64,000 nucleotides of DNA, taken from Flavobacterium hibisci. GTDB lineage: Bacteria > Bacteroidota > Bacteroidia > Flavobacteriales > Flavobacteriaceae. The notes under the pieces were generated by a model, which saw nothing but the letters and a program-made list of their open reading frames with translations, was not told where the DNA came from and ran no database searches. The stretch lies in the NCBI RefSeq assembly GCF_020026925.1, contig NZ_JAIQDW010000003.1:1-64000 (forward strand), given 5' to 3'. Shown here in pieces: positions 1 to 9,308 of this stretch. The position numbers were made by a program, and so were the translations under genes. Numbering within the stretch: the first letter of the stretch is position 1; each line of letters starts with the position of its first letter.

Positions 1-9
1 CGAAAAAAA

Positions 10-42
10 TAGCGTGCAAACACAAATGGTTTAAACACGCTA
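10..42. repeat. short inverted repeat at window edge
   Basis: TAGCGTG at 10-16 pairs with CACGCTA at 36-42 across a 19-nt loop. No T-run follows, so this may be the end of an upstream terminator or a chance hairpin. Nothing else in bases 1-145 looks like a gene. Confidence 0.3.
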
Positions 43-145
43 TAGAGACTAGTTCTATGACTGTCTTGAGCAACAAAATTAATAAAAAATAAGATTTTAG
101 TTGGAAATCAACACAGAATCTTATATGGTGAAAAAATTTAAAAAC

Positions 146-153
146 TATCTTTG
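146..153 (+). promoter_or_regulatory. -7 box of the mevalonate operon
   Basis: TATCTTTG matches the Bacteroidota sigma-A -7 consensus TAnnTTTG and lies 17 nt before the ATG of the decarboxylase gene. I see no convincing -33 TTG at the usual distance, so the call rests on the -7 box and its position. Confidence 0.6.
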
Positions 154-170
154 CCAAAATTTTATAATTC

Positions 171-1253
171 ATGTTTACAGCAGCTGATTTTATTCCTAAA
201 ACATATTCTTCAACAGTCGAAAACGGAAATTTCGAATGGAGCGCTCCCAGCAATATTGCATTGGTAAAATACTGGGGGAAAAAAGAGAACCAGATTCCGG
301 CGAATCCTTCGGTAAGTTTTACATTGAATAATTGCAAAACGATTACAAAACTGGCTTTTGAAAAGAAAGAAAATCAGAATGCTTTTTCATTCGATTTACT
401 ATTTGAAGGAAAACCAAAGGAAGATTTCAAGCCAAAAATCATAAAATTTTTAGAAAGAATAGAAGTATATCTGCCGTTTTTGAAAGAGTATCATTTTACG
501 ATTGATACACATAATACTTTTCCACACAGTTCAGGAATAGCTTCTTCGGCTTCGGGAATGGCAGCTTTAGCAATGAATTTTATGAGTTTGGAAAAACTGA
601 TGAATCCTGAAATGACAGACGAATATTTTTACCAAAAAGCATCTTTTCTAGCCCGTTTAGGTTCAGGAAGTGCCTGTAGAAGTGTAAAAGGGAATGTTGT
701 AGTTTGGGGCGAGCAGTTCAATATTGAAGGAAGTTCAGATTTATTCGGAGTTGAATTTCCACACACAATCCACGAAAATTTCCATAATTATCAGGATACA
801 ATTTTATTGGTTGATAAAGGCGAAAAACAGGTTTCAAGCACCGTTGGACACGATTTGATGCACAATCATCCATATGCCGAAAGACGTTTTGCACAGGCGC
901 ATGAAAATTTGGATCAATTAATTGCCATTTTTGAAAGCGGAAATATAGAAGAATTCATTAAAGTTGTAGAAAGCGAAGCATTGACTTTGCACGCTATGAT
1001 GATGACTTCGATGCCGTATTATATATTGATGAAACCAAATACTTTACAAATTATCAATGCCATTTGGAAATTCAGAAACGAAACCAGTATTCCGGTTTGT
1101 TTTACTTTGGATGCAGGTGCAAATGTGCATGTTTTGTATCCTGAGAATGTTAAAGAAAGAGTCTTGCAATTTATTAAGAACGAATTAGTTGGCTTTTGTC
1201 AAAATGGTCAGTACATTTGCGACGAAATTGGAACAGGTGCAATTGCATTATAA
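171..1253 (+). CDS. mvaD: diphosphomevalonate decarboxylase
   Basis: Catalyses the ATP-dependent decarboxylation of mevalonate diphosphate to isopentenyl diphosphate, the last step of the classical mevalonate pathway, in the cytoplasm. Seen in the 360-aa protein: the family N-terminal signature APSNIALVKYWGKK (residues 25-38), the GHMP phosphate loop PHSSGIASSASG (118-129), GSGSACRS (164-171), which carries the family arginine, and a late FTLDAGANVH segment with the expected aspartate. Length is slightly above the usual 320-350 aa. It is the first gene of a same-strand run with mevalonate kinase and a UbiA prenyltransferase. A toxin-antitoxin pair lies directly downstream. The start is the only ATG placed correctly after the -7 box. 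Confidence 0.95.
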   Translation: MFTAADFIPKTYSSTVENGNFEWSAPSNIALVKYWGKKENQIPANPSVSFTLNNCKTITKLAFEKKENQNAFSFDLLFEGKPKEDFKPKIIKFLERIEVYLPFLKEYHFTIDTHNTFPHSSGIASSASGMAALAMNFMSLEKLMNPEMTDEYFYQKASFLARLGSGSACRSVKGNVVVWGEQFNIEGSSDLFGVEFPHTIHENFHNYQDTILLVDKGEKQVSSTVGHDLMHNHPYAERRFAQAHENLDQLIAIFESGNIEEFIKVVESEALTLHAMMMTSMPYYILMKPNTLQIINAIWKFRNETSIPVCFTLDAGANVHVLYPENVKERVLQFIKNELVGFCQNGQYICDEIGTGAIAL

Positions 1254-1283
1254 TTTTGCGTATCTTTAATTAAATTTTTGATT

Positions 1284-1502
1284 ATGGACATTCAATTAGA
1301 AAAATTAGAATTGATAAAAAAGTTAGCAGATACGGAAGATCCAGCTATCATTAAATCTATTCAAAAAATCTTTACCAAAAAGAAAAAAGACTGGTGGGAT
1401 GATTTGACTGAAGAGCAGAAAGATGAAATTAAATTTGGAGAAAAACAGATTGAAAATGGAGAATATTCTGATTTCGAATCTTTTATCCAAAAATATGTGT
1501 GA
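1284..1502 (+). CDS. putative antitoxin of a RelE/ParE-type module
   Basis: A 72-aa charged protein that I recognise only as the kind of small acidic/basic protein that precedes RelE/ParE toxins in Bacteroidota. Its C-terminal half contains KKKKDWWDDLTEEQKDEIKFG, followed by an EN-GEYSDFESF segment typical of antitoxin tails that wrap the toxin. No DNA-binding motif is obvious. The ATG at 1284 is preferred over the one at 1278, which would add only Met-Ile. The stop overlaps the possible GTG start of the toxin and lies 8 nt before the toxin's ATG, which implies translational coupling. Function is inferred mainly from the neighbour. Confidence 0.65.
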   Translation: MDIQLEKLELIKKLADTEDPAIIKSIQKIFTKKKKDWWDDLTEEQKDEIKFGEKQIENGEYSDFESFIQKYV

Positions 1503-1510
1503 AATTAATA

Positions 1511-1813
1511 ATGAGAAAAATTATAATTTCAGATTATGCACAGCTTAAGATTAAAAATCTTTTAGAATATATTGAAAGCACTTGGTCGGAAACTGTTCGT
1601 CAGAAATTTGCACAAAAATTATATGGTAATTTAACAGTCATAAAAGATAATCCGGAAGCATTTCCAAAATCTGATTTTAATAAAAGTGTTCATAAATGCG
1701 TAATCACAAAGCAGACCACGATTTTTTATAAATTTAATTCTAAGAGAGTTGAAATTATTGCTGTTTTCGACACCAGACAAGACCCAAATCAAATAAAGAA
1801 AGATATAAAATAA
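1511..1813 (+). CDS. RelE/ParE superfamily toxin
   Basis: A 100-aa protein from the ATG at 1511 (a GTG at 1499 would add four residues and overlap the antitoxin stop). It has the compact ParE/RelE layout: an N-terminal IIISDYAQLKIKNLLEYIE helix, a middle FAQKLYGNL helix with PEAFPKS, and C-terminal strands VHKCVITKQTTIFYKF and VEIIAVFDTRQDP. The family comprises gyrase inhibitors (ParE) and ribosome-dependent mRNA interferases (RelE); the sequence does not decide between them. The ending DTRQDP is common in ParE-like toxins. The gene stops 4 nt before the mevalonate kinase ATG, so the toxin and an isoprenoid gene are almost certainly on one transcript. Confidence 0.75.
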   Translation: MRKIIISDYAQLKIKNLLEYIESTWSETVRQKFAQKLYGNLTVIKDNPEAFPKSDFNKSVHKCVITKQTTIFYKFNSKRVEIIAVFDTRQDPNQIKKDIK

Positions 1814-1817
1814 ACAT

Positions 1818-2756
1818 ATGAAAGGACCTTTATTTTACTCAAAAATATTACTCTTTGGAGAATACGGAATCATTCGCGACTCTAAAGGACTTTCCATTCC
1901 TTATAATTTTTATAATGGCGCACTGAAGAGAGATGAAAATCCTTCTGCAGAAGCCATTGCGTCAAATGCCAGTTTAAAACGCTATAGCGTTTATCTGGAA
2001 AATTTACAAACAGAACAACCTGATTTGGTTTCTTTTGATTTAGCAGCTTTAAAAAGTGATGTTGAAAACGGAATGTACTTCGATTCCAGTATCCCACAAG
2101 GATACGGAGTAGGCAGCAGTGGTGCATTGGTGGCGGCTATTTATGACAAATATGCTGCTCATAAAATTACGGTTCTTGAAAATCTGACGCGTGAAAAACT
2201 ATTGCAGCTAAAAAATATATTTGCAAATATGGAGAGTTTTTTCCACGGAAAAAGTTCTGGCCTTGACCCATTAAACAGTTATTTGAGTATCCCAATTTTA
2301 ATTAATTCGAAAGACAATATTGAAGCAACCGGTATTCCGACTCAAAGTTTTGACGGTAAAGGCGCTGTATTCTTGTTAGACTCAGGAATTGTGGGTGAAA
2401 CCGCTCCGATGGTGAATATTTTTATGGAAAATCTGAAAGACAAAGGTTTCCGTGCGATGCTGAAAAATCAATTTGTAAAATATACCGATGCCTGTGTAGA
2501 CAATTTTTTGCACGGAGACATGAAATCATTGTTTACTAATACTAAAAAGCTTTCTAAAGTCGTTTTAAATAATTTCAAACCAATGATTCCGGAGCAGTTT
2601 CACGGAATCTGGCAACACGGAATTGATACCAACGATTATTATTTAAAACTTTGCGGTTCTGGTGGCGGCGGTTATATTTTAGGTTTTACCGAAGATTTAG
2701 AGCGTGCAAAAGTTTCCCTAAAAGATTATAAATTAGAAGTGGTTTATCAGTTCTAA
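1818..2756 (+). CDS. mvaK1: mevalonate kinase (GHMP kinase family)
   Basis: Phosphorylates mevalonate with ATP to 5-phosphomevalonate. The 312-aa protein opens with the GHMP pattern FYSKILLFGEYGI (6-18), carries the phosphate-binding loop PQGYGVGSSGAL (about 93-104), then HGKSSGLDPLNS (about 143-154) and the C-terminal glycine motif CGSGGGGYILGF (about 279-290). These motifs fit mevalonate kinase better than the longer phosphomevalonate or homoserine kinases, and the operon with the decarboxylase agrees. The exact substrate within the GHMP family is inferred. It sits 4 nt downstream of the toxin gene and 28 nt upstream of the UbiA gene. Confidence 0.85.
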   Translation: MKGPLFYSKILLFGEYGIIRDSKGLSIPYNFYNGALKRDENPSAEAIASNASLKRYSVYLENLQTEQPDLVSFDLAALKSDVENGMYFDSSIPQGYGVGSSGALVAAIYDKYAAHKITVLENLTREKLLQLKNIFANMESFFHGKSSGLDPLNSYLSIPILINSKDNIEATGIPTQSFDGKGAVFLLDSGIVGETAPMVNIFMENLKDKGFRAMLKNQFVKYTDACVDNFLHGDMKSLFTNTKKLSKVVLNNFKPMIPEQFHGIWQHGIDTNDYYLKLCGSGGGGYILGFTEDLERAKVSLKDYKLEVVYQF

Positions 2757-2784
2757 TTTAACCTTTTCCAAACTTTAAATCCGT

Positions 2785-3747
2785 ATGATGTTAAGCAGGC
2801 AGCACAAACTTTTAGTAATGAAAATTGTCAGTCTGTTCTCTGTAGTAAGAGGTTATAACATTCCGATTATTGTATTGGCACAATATTTATCTGCGATTTT
2901 TATATTAGCTCCGGAGAAAAGAGCGCTCGATATTTTACTGGATTCCTACTTGTTTCTGATTGTATTTGCGTCTGCCGTTACGATTGCTTCTGGCTATATT
3001 ATCAATAATTTTTATGACAGCCAGAAAGACCTGATCAACAGGCCCAACAAATCAATGCTGGATCGTCTGGTCAGTCAGAAAACAAAACTTTCAGTTTACT
3101 TTTCCCTGAACTTTATGGCCGTTCTAACAGCTTTAATTGTTTCCTGGCGTGCTTGCTTGTTTTTTTCAGCTTATATTTTCCTAATCTGGTTTTATTCGCA
3201 TAAAATTAAAAGGTATGCTATTATTGGAAATCTTACAGCAGCTTTTTTAGCTGTGTTGCCTTTTTTTGCTATTTTATTATATTTTTTTTACCATCAGATT
3301 TCATTTGACGAAATAGAGAACCACAGAAGTCATTTTGCAGTGATTTCAGCACATGCAATGTTTTTATTTTTGCTACTGCTAATTCGGGAAATGATTAAAG
3401 ATCTTGAAAATTTAAAAGGTGATTTAGCTAATAATTATCAGACTATTCCAATTCTTTACAGCGAAAGGGTCTCAAAGCAGATCATTACAGTTTTAACCTT
3501 TATGACCATACTTCCCGTGTACATATTGATCAATGTTTATGATGTAGGCTATATGGATATCTATTTCTATGTGTGCTTTATGGCATTACTATTTTTTGTG
3601 TTGTATTTATGGAAATCAAATTCTAAAGAGCAATATTTACTGCTTCATAATGTGCTTAAATTTTTGATTGTTTCAGGTGTTTTTTGCATTGTTTTGATTA
3701 ACCCTAGTGTTTTGTGGCACGGAAAGCAATTGATTTCTAACTTATAA
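2785..3747 (+). CDS. UbiA-family prenyltransferase (geranylgeranylglycerol-phosphate geranylgeranyltransferase-like)
   Basis: An integral membrane enzyme that moves an isoprenyl group from a polyprenyl diphosphate to an acceptor. The two aspartate-rich motifs of the superfamily are visible: NNFYDSQKDLINRPNK (about 74-89) and REMIKDLENLKGD (about 201-213). About eight to nine hydrophobic segments cover the rest. The version found beside mevalonate genes in flavobacteria is usually annotated as geranylgeranylglycerol-phosphate geranylgeranyltransferase; the acceptor cannot be read from sequence. It ends the mevalonate operon, which fits use of the pathway's product. Met residues at 2785, 2788 and 2818 are all possible starts; the longest is given. 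Confidence 0.8.
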   Translation: MMLSRQHKLLVMKIVSLFSVVRGYNIPIIVLAQYLSAIFILAPEKRALDILLDSYLFLIVFASAVTIASGYIINNFYDSQKDLINRPNKSMLDRLVSQKTKLSVYFSLNFMAVLTALIVSWRACLFFSAYIFLIWFYSHKIKRYAIIGNLTAAFLAVLPFFAILLYFFYHQISFDEIENHRSHFAVISAHAMFLFLLLLIREMIKDLENLKGDLANNYQTIPILYSERVSKQIITVLTFMTILPVYILINVYDVGYMDIYFYVCFMALLFFVLYLWKSNSKEQYLLLHNVLKFLIVSGVFCIVLINPSVLWHGKQLISNL

Positions 3748-4057
3748 GAATTATTTCGCATAGATTTACAAAGATTTTCGCAAACGCATATGGATTTTAT
3801 TTAAAAACGTTGTGCAGCTCTGTGCTAACTTTGAGAGGCTTGGTGTAATAACTAATTTTTAAAAGAAGCCAAGTGTTTGAATCTAGCCCCGGTTGAAGTG
3901 AAAATCCTTTTATTTTTTCCTTTAAAAAATAAAAGATTGGGAACGGAAAACGGGAATCCATATTTAATAAAAGCCGGATGTGATGCTTCAAATTTATTTA
4001 AGACTTAAGGCTATCAATCTAAGGACATTGAACTTAAGATTATTAGCCGGAAAAAAC
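3748..4057. other. intergenic stretch without a gene
   Basis: Bases 3748-4082 hold no convincing gene. Fragments such as TTTCGCATAGATTTACAAAG and a TTTTCGCAAACG run near 3752-3790 resemble degraded pieces of the GCAAAG repeat family seen at 37205 and 44497. The possible reverse-strand ORF at 3797-3991 has no recognisable features. The only clear signal is the -7 box at 4058. Confidence 0.5.
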
Positions 4058-4065
4058 TATCTTTG
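4058..4065 (+). promoter_or_regulatory. -7 box of the pseudouridine synthase gene
   Basis: TATCTTTG lies 17 nt before the ATG at 4083, the same spacing as for the mevalonate operon at 146-171. A TTG at 4028-4030 is too far away (27 nt) to be a normal -33 element. Confidence 0.55.
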
Positions 4066-4082
4066 CACAAATTACAGAATTT

Positions 4083-4991
4083 ATGAACAACAAGGAAGGC
4101 AATAATAAAAGAGGCGGATCAAGACCAAACAGCTCAAGATCAAACTCCAGCAAGCCGAAACCTCCTATGGCAAAGCGTGCGCAGGGGCCAAAAAAAGTGA
4201 ATCCTGCTGTTAAAGCTGCGGAAGAAGAAAAAGCAGCAAAATTAAAAAAACAGAATCAGGCTCCAAAAAGACAAAAAGCTTCAGACGAAATTCGATTGAA
4301 CAAATATATTTCGAATTCGGGTGTATGCTCGCGTCGAGATGCTGATATATACATTCAGTCCGGAAACGTAAAAGTAAATGGTGTTCCGGTAACTGAAATG
4401 GGTTATTTAGTAAAGCTAAATGATGTTGTGAATTTTGACGGTGTTATCCTGACTCCGGAAAAGAAGGAATATATTTTACTGAATAAGCCAAAAAACTTTA
4501 CAACAGCATTAGATGAAGGTCAGGAATACCGCAATGTTCTGGAACTGGTGCGTGGTGCTACAAACGCTAAAATAGCAGCGGTAGGGAGAATGGATAAAAA
4601 CACCACTGGATTATTATTGTTTACGAATGATAATGATATGATTCGTAAGTTTACTTTACCGAATCAGAAATCATCTAAAATCTATCAGGTTTCACTGGAT
4701 AAAAACCTAAAATATGAAGATCTGGAAAAAATCAGCAAAGGATTGGTTTTGGATGGACACCGTGTTTTTGTAGAGGAAATAAGCTATATTGACAATGAGC
4801 CAAAAAGCGAAGTGGGCCTAAAATTGCGTACTGCGAATGTAAAAGTGGTTCGTTCAATTTTTGAGAGTTTTGAATACAATGTTTTGCGTATAGACCGTGT
4901 ATCTTTTGCAGGTCTAACCAAAAAGAACTTACCAAGAGGAAACTGGCGCTTTTTGACAGATCAGGAAATTATCAATCTGAAAAACGTTTAA
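4083..4991 (+). CDS. RluB/RsuA-type rRNA pseudouridine synthase
   Basis: Isomerises specific uridines of rRNA to pseudouridine. The protein has a lysine/arginine/serine-rich, probably disordered tail (1-65), an S4 RNA-binding domain (about 69-115, IRLNKYISNSGVCSRRDAD) and the RsuA-family catalytic region, in which GRMDKNTTGLLLFTND (about 168-183) contains the catalytic aspartate. Length is 302 aa. The basic N-terminal extension is common in Bacteroidota homologues. Whether the target is 16S or 23S rRNA cannot be told. It has its own promoter and shares a two-way terminator with the convergent DUF4407 gene. Confidence 0.9.
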   Translation: MNNKEGNNKRGGSRPNSSRSNSSKPKPPMAKRAQGPKKVNPAVKAAEEEKAAKLKKQNQAPKRQKASDEIRLNKYISNSGVCSRRDADIYIQSGNVKVNGVPVTEMGYLVKLNDVVNFDGVILTPEKKEYILLNKPKNFTTALDEGQEYRNVLELVRGATNAKIAAVGRMDKNTTGLLLFTNDNDMIRKFTLPNQKSSKIYQVSLDKNLKYEDLEKISKGLVLDGHRVFVEEISYIDNEPKSEVGLKLRTANVKVVRSIFESFEYNVLRIDRVSFAGLTKKNLPRGNWRFLTDQEIINLKNV

Positions 4992-5011
4992 AAAATATTC
5001 TGAAAAAACAA

Positions 5012-5047
5012 AAAAACCTGTTTCTAACAAAAGTGAAACAGGTTTTT
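5012..5047. terminator. bidirectional terminator
   Basis: A 13-bp stem, AAAAACCTGTTTC against GAAACAGGTTTTT, with a 10-nt loop. It carries A and T runs on both flanks and lies between the convergent pseudouridine synthase and DUF4407 genes, so it can serve both. Confidence 0.85.
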
Positions 5048-5058
5048 GTTTTTTATAC

Positions 5059-6159
5059 CTATAAAGTTGCCTTTTGTTTCTCTACAAAATTATGCGATTG
5101 CAGTTCTAATAATTCAGTAGCATTTTTTCGCTGCAGATGGTACAGGTTTTTATCTTCGGCAATATCAGCATATACTTTATCGTGCATTTCAGCACTTGTT
5201 TTTATTAGTAACTCACGCTGGTATTTATTTTGCTCCAAAGTGGCTTTCATCGCGGTTTCAGCTTCTTCCTGTTTAATATCGAATTCGCCTTTTGGGGCCA
5301 GCAATTTGGCAATTATCGGAGAGGTTTCGATTGCTAAAAACAACAACATGATAAAAAATGACGGAAGCCATGGCAATTTATTTAAGGCATTTATTCTCGC
5401 CATTAATCCGTCAAAACCTTCAATAATGGGTTGTGTCTGTGAAACCTTTTTATCCAGATCTGCCTGAAGCTGTGTACCTGCTTTTTCTTTTTCGGCAATT
5501 TTTGCTTCGTTAGCGGTTTTTAGGCTTTCGAATTCTTTTAAGGCAGCATCGTGTTTTTCTCTTTTTTCTTTATAAACCGGGCCTTTTCCTAATCTTTTAG
5601 TTCCCGAAGTTCCTTCGGCTTCTGTAATGTAAGTAGAATACAAATCATTTACTTCTTTCTCTTTTTTCTGGATATCAGCCTTTAAAGCAGCAATGTCAGC
5701 CTTATTCTTATCTAAATCCGATTGAAAGTAATTGCCCACCTGCTTTTTATTGGCCAGTTCCATTTCGTTTTTTTCCTTAAGCAAAACGGTGTTGATTTCT
5801 TTTTCGAAAATTTTGATTTCGAGTGGCTTTGAAATTACGATAGCAATAATGATTGCCAAAATGATTCTGGGAGTAGCCTGTAGAAATTCATCCATTAAAC
5901 GATCTCTTTTTTTAATGGTAGAAACGATAAAACGATCCAGATTAAAAATGAGTAAACTCCATACCAATCCAAAAATCAGGGCTGGATAGATTGAGTCAAA
6001 AACAGTAAAAAGCGCATAAGCACTGGCCAGAAAAGCCATAACTGCGGTAAAAAAAACGGTGGCCCCAATACCAACATATTTGGTTTGTTCGCCTTCTGAA
6101 CAGCCTTCGAGAAGATTTCGGTCGGCTCCTGAACACAGGATAAAAAATTGTTTTAACAT
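5059..6159 (-). CDS. DUF4407 domain-containing membrane protein
   Basis: A 366-aa protein of unknown function that matches DUF4407. It begins with FFILCSGADRNLLEGCSEGE, then paired transmembrane helices (about 28-75), the NLDRFIVSTIKKRDR segment, a third membrane helix (about 98-112), a long charged coiled-coil-like region (about 115-245) and a last helix (about 265-285) before a charged C-terminal tail. Homologues often have such a large soluble coiled section between helices. No catalytic motif is visible. The gene stands alone, convergent with the pseudouridine synthase. Confidence 0.8.
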   Translation of the reverse strand: MLKQFFILCSGADRNLLEGCSEGEQTKYVGIGATVFFTAVMAFLASAYALFTVFDSIYPALIFGLVWSLLIFNLDRFIVSTIKKRDRLMDEFLQATPRIILAIIIAIVISKPLEIKIFEKEINTVLLKEKNEMELANKKQVGNYFQSDLDKNKADIAALKADIQKKEKEVNDLYSTYITEAEGTSGTKRLGKGPVYKEKREKHDAALKEFESLKTANEAKIAEKEKAGTQLQADLDKKVSQTQPIIEGFDGLMARINALNKLPWLPSFFIMLLFLAIETSPIIAKLLAPKGEFDIKQEEAETAMKATLEQNKYQRELLIKTSAEMHDKVYADIAEDKNLYHLQRKNATELLELQSHNFVEKQKATL

Positions 6160-6423
6160 GATTGATGATTTTTGATTGTGATTGTTTCGCCAGTTCGCCT
6201 TTCAGGCTCGTGTGATAAGGCAAATTTAACGCCAAAAATTCAATTGGAGCTTAAATAGTCAATTTGTTTTTACTGTTAATCAATTATTTACTGTATTAGT
6301 GTTACATAAATATTAATAATTTCAATTTTGAAATGTACAATCATAACAGTATGTTAATTTCTTTTAATGACTTTAATAACATTCAGGTTATAGTTTCGCA
6401 AACGAAATTAAACCAAATACAGA

Positions 6424-9234
6424 ATGAAAAATTTTTATGCAGTAGCAATACTCTTTTTATTAACCATATCAGGGTATGCTCAAAAGGCAATAATATCAGG
6501 AAAAGTATTAGATGCTGATGACAAACTTCCTTTACCTGGAGCCATGATTCAGATTGTAGGGGAGAACAAATACACTGTTTCTGACTACAATGGCCGTTTT
6601 GAATTGCTAAATATAAACGTTGGAACATATCAGGTAACTGTTAAATATATTGGATATACCTCCACCACTCAGGAAATAACAGTAGAACAGGGCAAAAACA
6701 ACGTAATCGACTTTTCGCTTAAAACGACGGGAACAGAATTGAATGAGGTTGTAGTGGGTGACATCTTAAAAGGCCAGGCAAAAGCACTGAACCAGCAAAA
6801 AAACAACAAAAATATAGGAAACATAATTTCATCAGACCAGGTAGGCCGTTTTCCGGATGCTAATGTAGGTGACGCATTAAAACGTGTTCCGGGTATCACG
6901 ATGCAAAACGATCAGGGTGAAGCACGTAATATCATCATTAGAGGTTTGGCTCCTTCATTAAACTCTGTAACGTTAAATGGTGACCGAATTCCATCTGCAG
7001 AAGGTGACAACAGAAACGTTCAGATGGATTTGATCCCTTCTGATATGATTTCGACTATTGAAGTAAACAAAACATTGACATCTGACATGGATGCTGATGC
7101 GATTGGAGGTTCTGTAAACTTAGTTACAAGGGCAACTCCAAATGGTGAAAGAATTTCAGCAACACTTGCAGGAGGTTATCTTCCAATTCGGGAAAAAGCT
7201 TCTTACACAGCCGGACTTGTTTATGGAAATCGCTTTTTAAATAATAAATTAGGAATGGTTGTAAGCGGATCTTACAATAATGTAGATTACGGTTCTGATA
7301 ACATCGAAAACGAATGGGTAAAAGACGATTTCGGGAATCAGTATTTGCAAGCTTCAGAAATTAGAAAATACGATGTACAACGTATTCGTCGTAGCGGATC
7401 TGTTGCTTTGGATTATAAATTTGATGAGAACAACTCTATTTTCGCCAATGCAATTTACAACTGGAGAGACGACAGAGAAAACCGTTTCAGAACTACTTAT
7501 GATGATATTGAGCCACTTTATAATGGTGAAGAAATTATTGGTTTTGAAGGCCGTGTAAAACGTCAGACAAAAGGTGGTGTTGATAATAATCGTAATAAAA
7601 ACAGAAGACTGGAAGATCAGCGAGTTCAGAACTATTCTATTCGCGGAGAGCATTTAATCAGTTCAAAATTAGATTTAAACTGGTCTGCCAACTATGCAAA
7701 AGCTAGAGAATACCGTCCTGAAGAGCGTTACATCGAATACCGTCAGAAAGGTTTAGACATGTTTCAGGATTTATCTGACCCGAGATTTCCTTTATTGACA
7801 ACTGTTGGTGAATCTACGGATAAATTTAAATTTAATTCGGTTACAGAAAATACAGATGAAACAAGCGAAAGTGAATTTGGAGCAAAAGTGAATATCCGTT
7901 TCCCGTTCTCTGTTATCGCAGGTGAAAAAGGAAGAGTAAGAACAGGTCTTAGGCTTCGTTTGAAAGAAAAAGAAAGAAACAACAATTTCTACGCTTACGA
8001 ACCAATCAATGATGGAATCGAATTATTATCTGAGGTTCCAACCAGCTATTTTGATGGAAAAAACTTTAATCCGGGAAGCAAATATGTACCGGGAACTTTT
8101 GCTTCGGCTGATTTCTTAGGAAGTTTGGATCTTAATAACGCAAGTTTATTTGATAAAGAAGCAGATCCGGCTGAATATTTGGCTGTAAACTATAACGCTA
8201 AAGAAAGAATTACGGCTGCTTATGTAAGATGGGATCAGGATTTTAATGATAAACTTTCAATGGTTTTGGGTTTCCGTGTTGAAAACACACACATCGATTA
8301 TACAGGAAACCGTGTTTTAGATGAAGAAGAACTAGAAAGTAAAATCAATACAACAAACTCTTATACTAATTTACTGCCAAGTATTTCATTCCAATACAAC
8401 GCTACAAAAGACTTAGTTTTAAGAGCTGCTGCCACTACAGCTTTAGCGAGGCCAAATTATTATGCACTGGCACCTTATGTAAACAATATTGCGGCTGACA
8501 AAGAAATTACGGCCGGAAATCCGGATCTGGATGTGACCTATTCATATAATTACGATTTCATGGCTGAGAATTATTTCAAATCGGTTGGTTTGATTTCAGG
8601 AGGTGTTTTCTACAAAAAATTACATGATTTCATTTATAACTACAGTGATAATCAATACACAGATGCCAAATTTGCTGCAGATTTCCCAAATCAGGTAAAC
8701 CCAATTCCTGCAGGCGAAAACTGGTCATTTTTACAATCAAGAAATGGTGATACTGTTGATGTTTATGGTTTTGAAGTAGCTTTTCAGCGTAAATTAGACT
8801 TTTTACCTGGTGCTTTCTTAAAAGGTTTCGGTATTTATGTGAATTATACGTACACTAAATCTAAAGCAAAAGGAATTGCTGATGAAGATGGAAACGAAAG
8901 AAAAAATATCAGTCTTCCCGGAACTGCTCCGCACATGTTCAACGGATCATTGTCATGGGAAAACAAACGTTTCTCGGCGAGAATCTCTACGAACTTTACT
9001 TCGGATTATTTAGATGAATTAGGTTCAGAATCTTACAAAGACAGTTTTTATGACAAACAGTTTTTCTTAGATGCAAATGCTTCCTATAAAATTACGCCTA
9101 AACTTCGCTTTTTTGCAGAAGCTAACAACTTAACAAATCAGCCGTTGCGTTACTATCAGGGAATTGAATCGAATACAAAACAAGCTGAATACTATCAGGC
9201 TCGTTACAATTTCGGATTGAAATTAGACTTATAA
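6424..9234 (+). CDS. TonB-dependent outer-membrane receptor
   Basis: A 936-aa outer-membrane active transporter. A signal peptide (1-19, ending SGYAQ) is followed by a carboxypeptidase-D regulatory-like domain (about 22-105, with SGKVLDADDKLPLPGAMI), a TonB-box region near TELNEVVV, a plug (about 120-240, RVPGITMQNDQGEARNIIIR) and a long beta-barrel that ends in FGLKLDL, a usual terminal strand with a penultimate hydrophobic residue. There is no SusD partner, so it belongs to the stand-alone receptors. The next gene, 54-75 nt downstream on the same strand, encodes a phytase lipoprotein. A link to phytate or inositol-phosphate uptake is inferred from that pairing. Confidence 0.92.
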   Translation: MKNFYAVAILFLLTISGYAQKAIISGKVLDADDKLPLPGAMIQIVGENKYTVSDYNGRFELLNINVGTYQVTVKYIGYTSTTQEITVEQGKNNVIDFSLKTTGTELNEVVVGDILKGQAKALNQQKNNKNIGNIISSDQVGRFPDANVGDALKRVPGITMQNDQGEARNIIIRGLAPSLNSVTLNGDRIPSAEGDNRNVQMDLIPSDMISTIEVNKTLTSDMDADAIGGSVNLVTRATPNGERISATLAGGYLPIREKASYTAGLVYGNRFLNNKLGMVVSGSYNNVDYGSDNIENEWVKDDFGNQYLQASEIRKYDVQRIRRSGSVALDYKFDENNSIFANAIYNWRDDRENRFRTTYDDIEPLYNGEEIIGFEGRVKRQTKGGVDNNRNKNRRLEDQRVQNYSIRGEHLISSKLDLNWSANYAKAREYRPEERYIEYRQKGLDMFQDLSDPRFPLLTTVGESTDKFKFNSVTENTDETSESEFGAKVNIRFPFSVIAGEKGRVRTGLRLRLKEKERNNNFYAYEPINDGIELLSEVPTSYFDGKNFNPGSKYVPGTFASADFLGSLDLNNASLFDKEADPAEYLAVNYNAKERITAAYVRWDQDFNDKLSMVLGFRVENTHIDYTGNRVLDEEELESKINTTNSYTNLLPSISFQYNATKDLVLRAAATTALARPNYYALAPYVNNIAADKEITAGNPDLDVTYSYNYDFMAENYFKSVGLISGGVFYKKLHDFIYNYSDNQYTDAKFAADFPNQVNPIPAGENWSFLQSRNGDTVDVYGFEVAFQRKLDFLPGAFLKGFGIYVNYTYTKSKAKGIADEDGNERKNISLPGTAPHMFNGSLSWENKRFSARISTNFTSDYLDELGSESYKDSFYDKQFFLDANASYKITPKLRFFAEANNLTNQPLRYYQGIESNTKQAEYYQARYNFGLKLDL

Positions 9235-9308
9235 AAACCTGTTTTTTAAAATTCTTAAATTAGACAGAGTTTAACGGCTCTGTCTAATTGCATAAAATAC
9301 ATGATAAA

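Noticed and set aside
3797..3991. 64-codon reverse ORF in the gap after the UbiA gene
   Set aside because: No recognisable protein features, and the gap shows degraded repeat sequence.
5033..5467. 144-codon forward ORF opposite the DUF4407 gene
   Set aside because: Antisense shadow; the reverse-strand DUF4407 protein has membrane helices and coiled-coil structure that explain the region.
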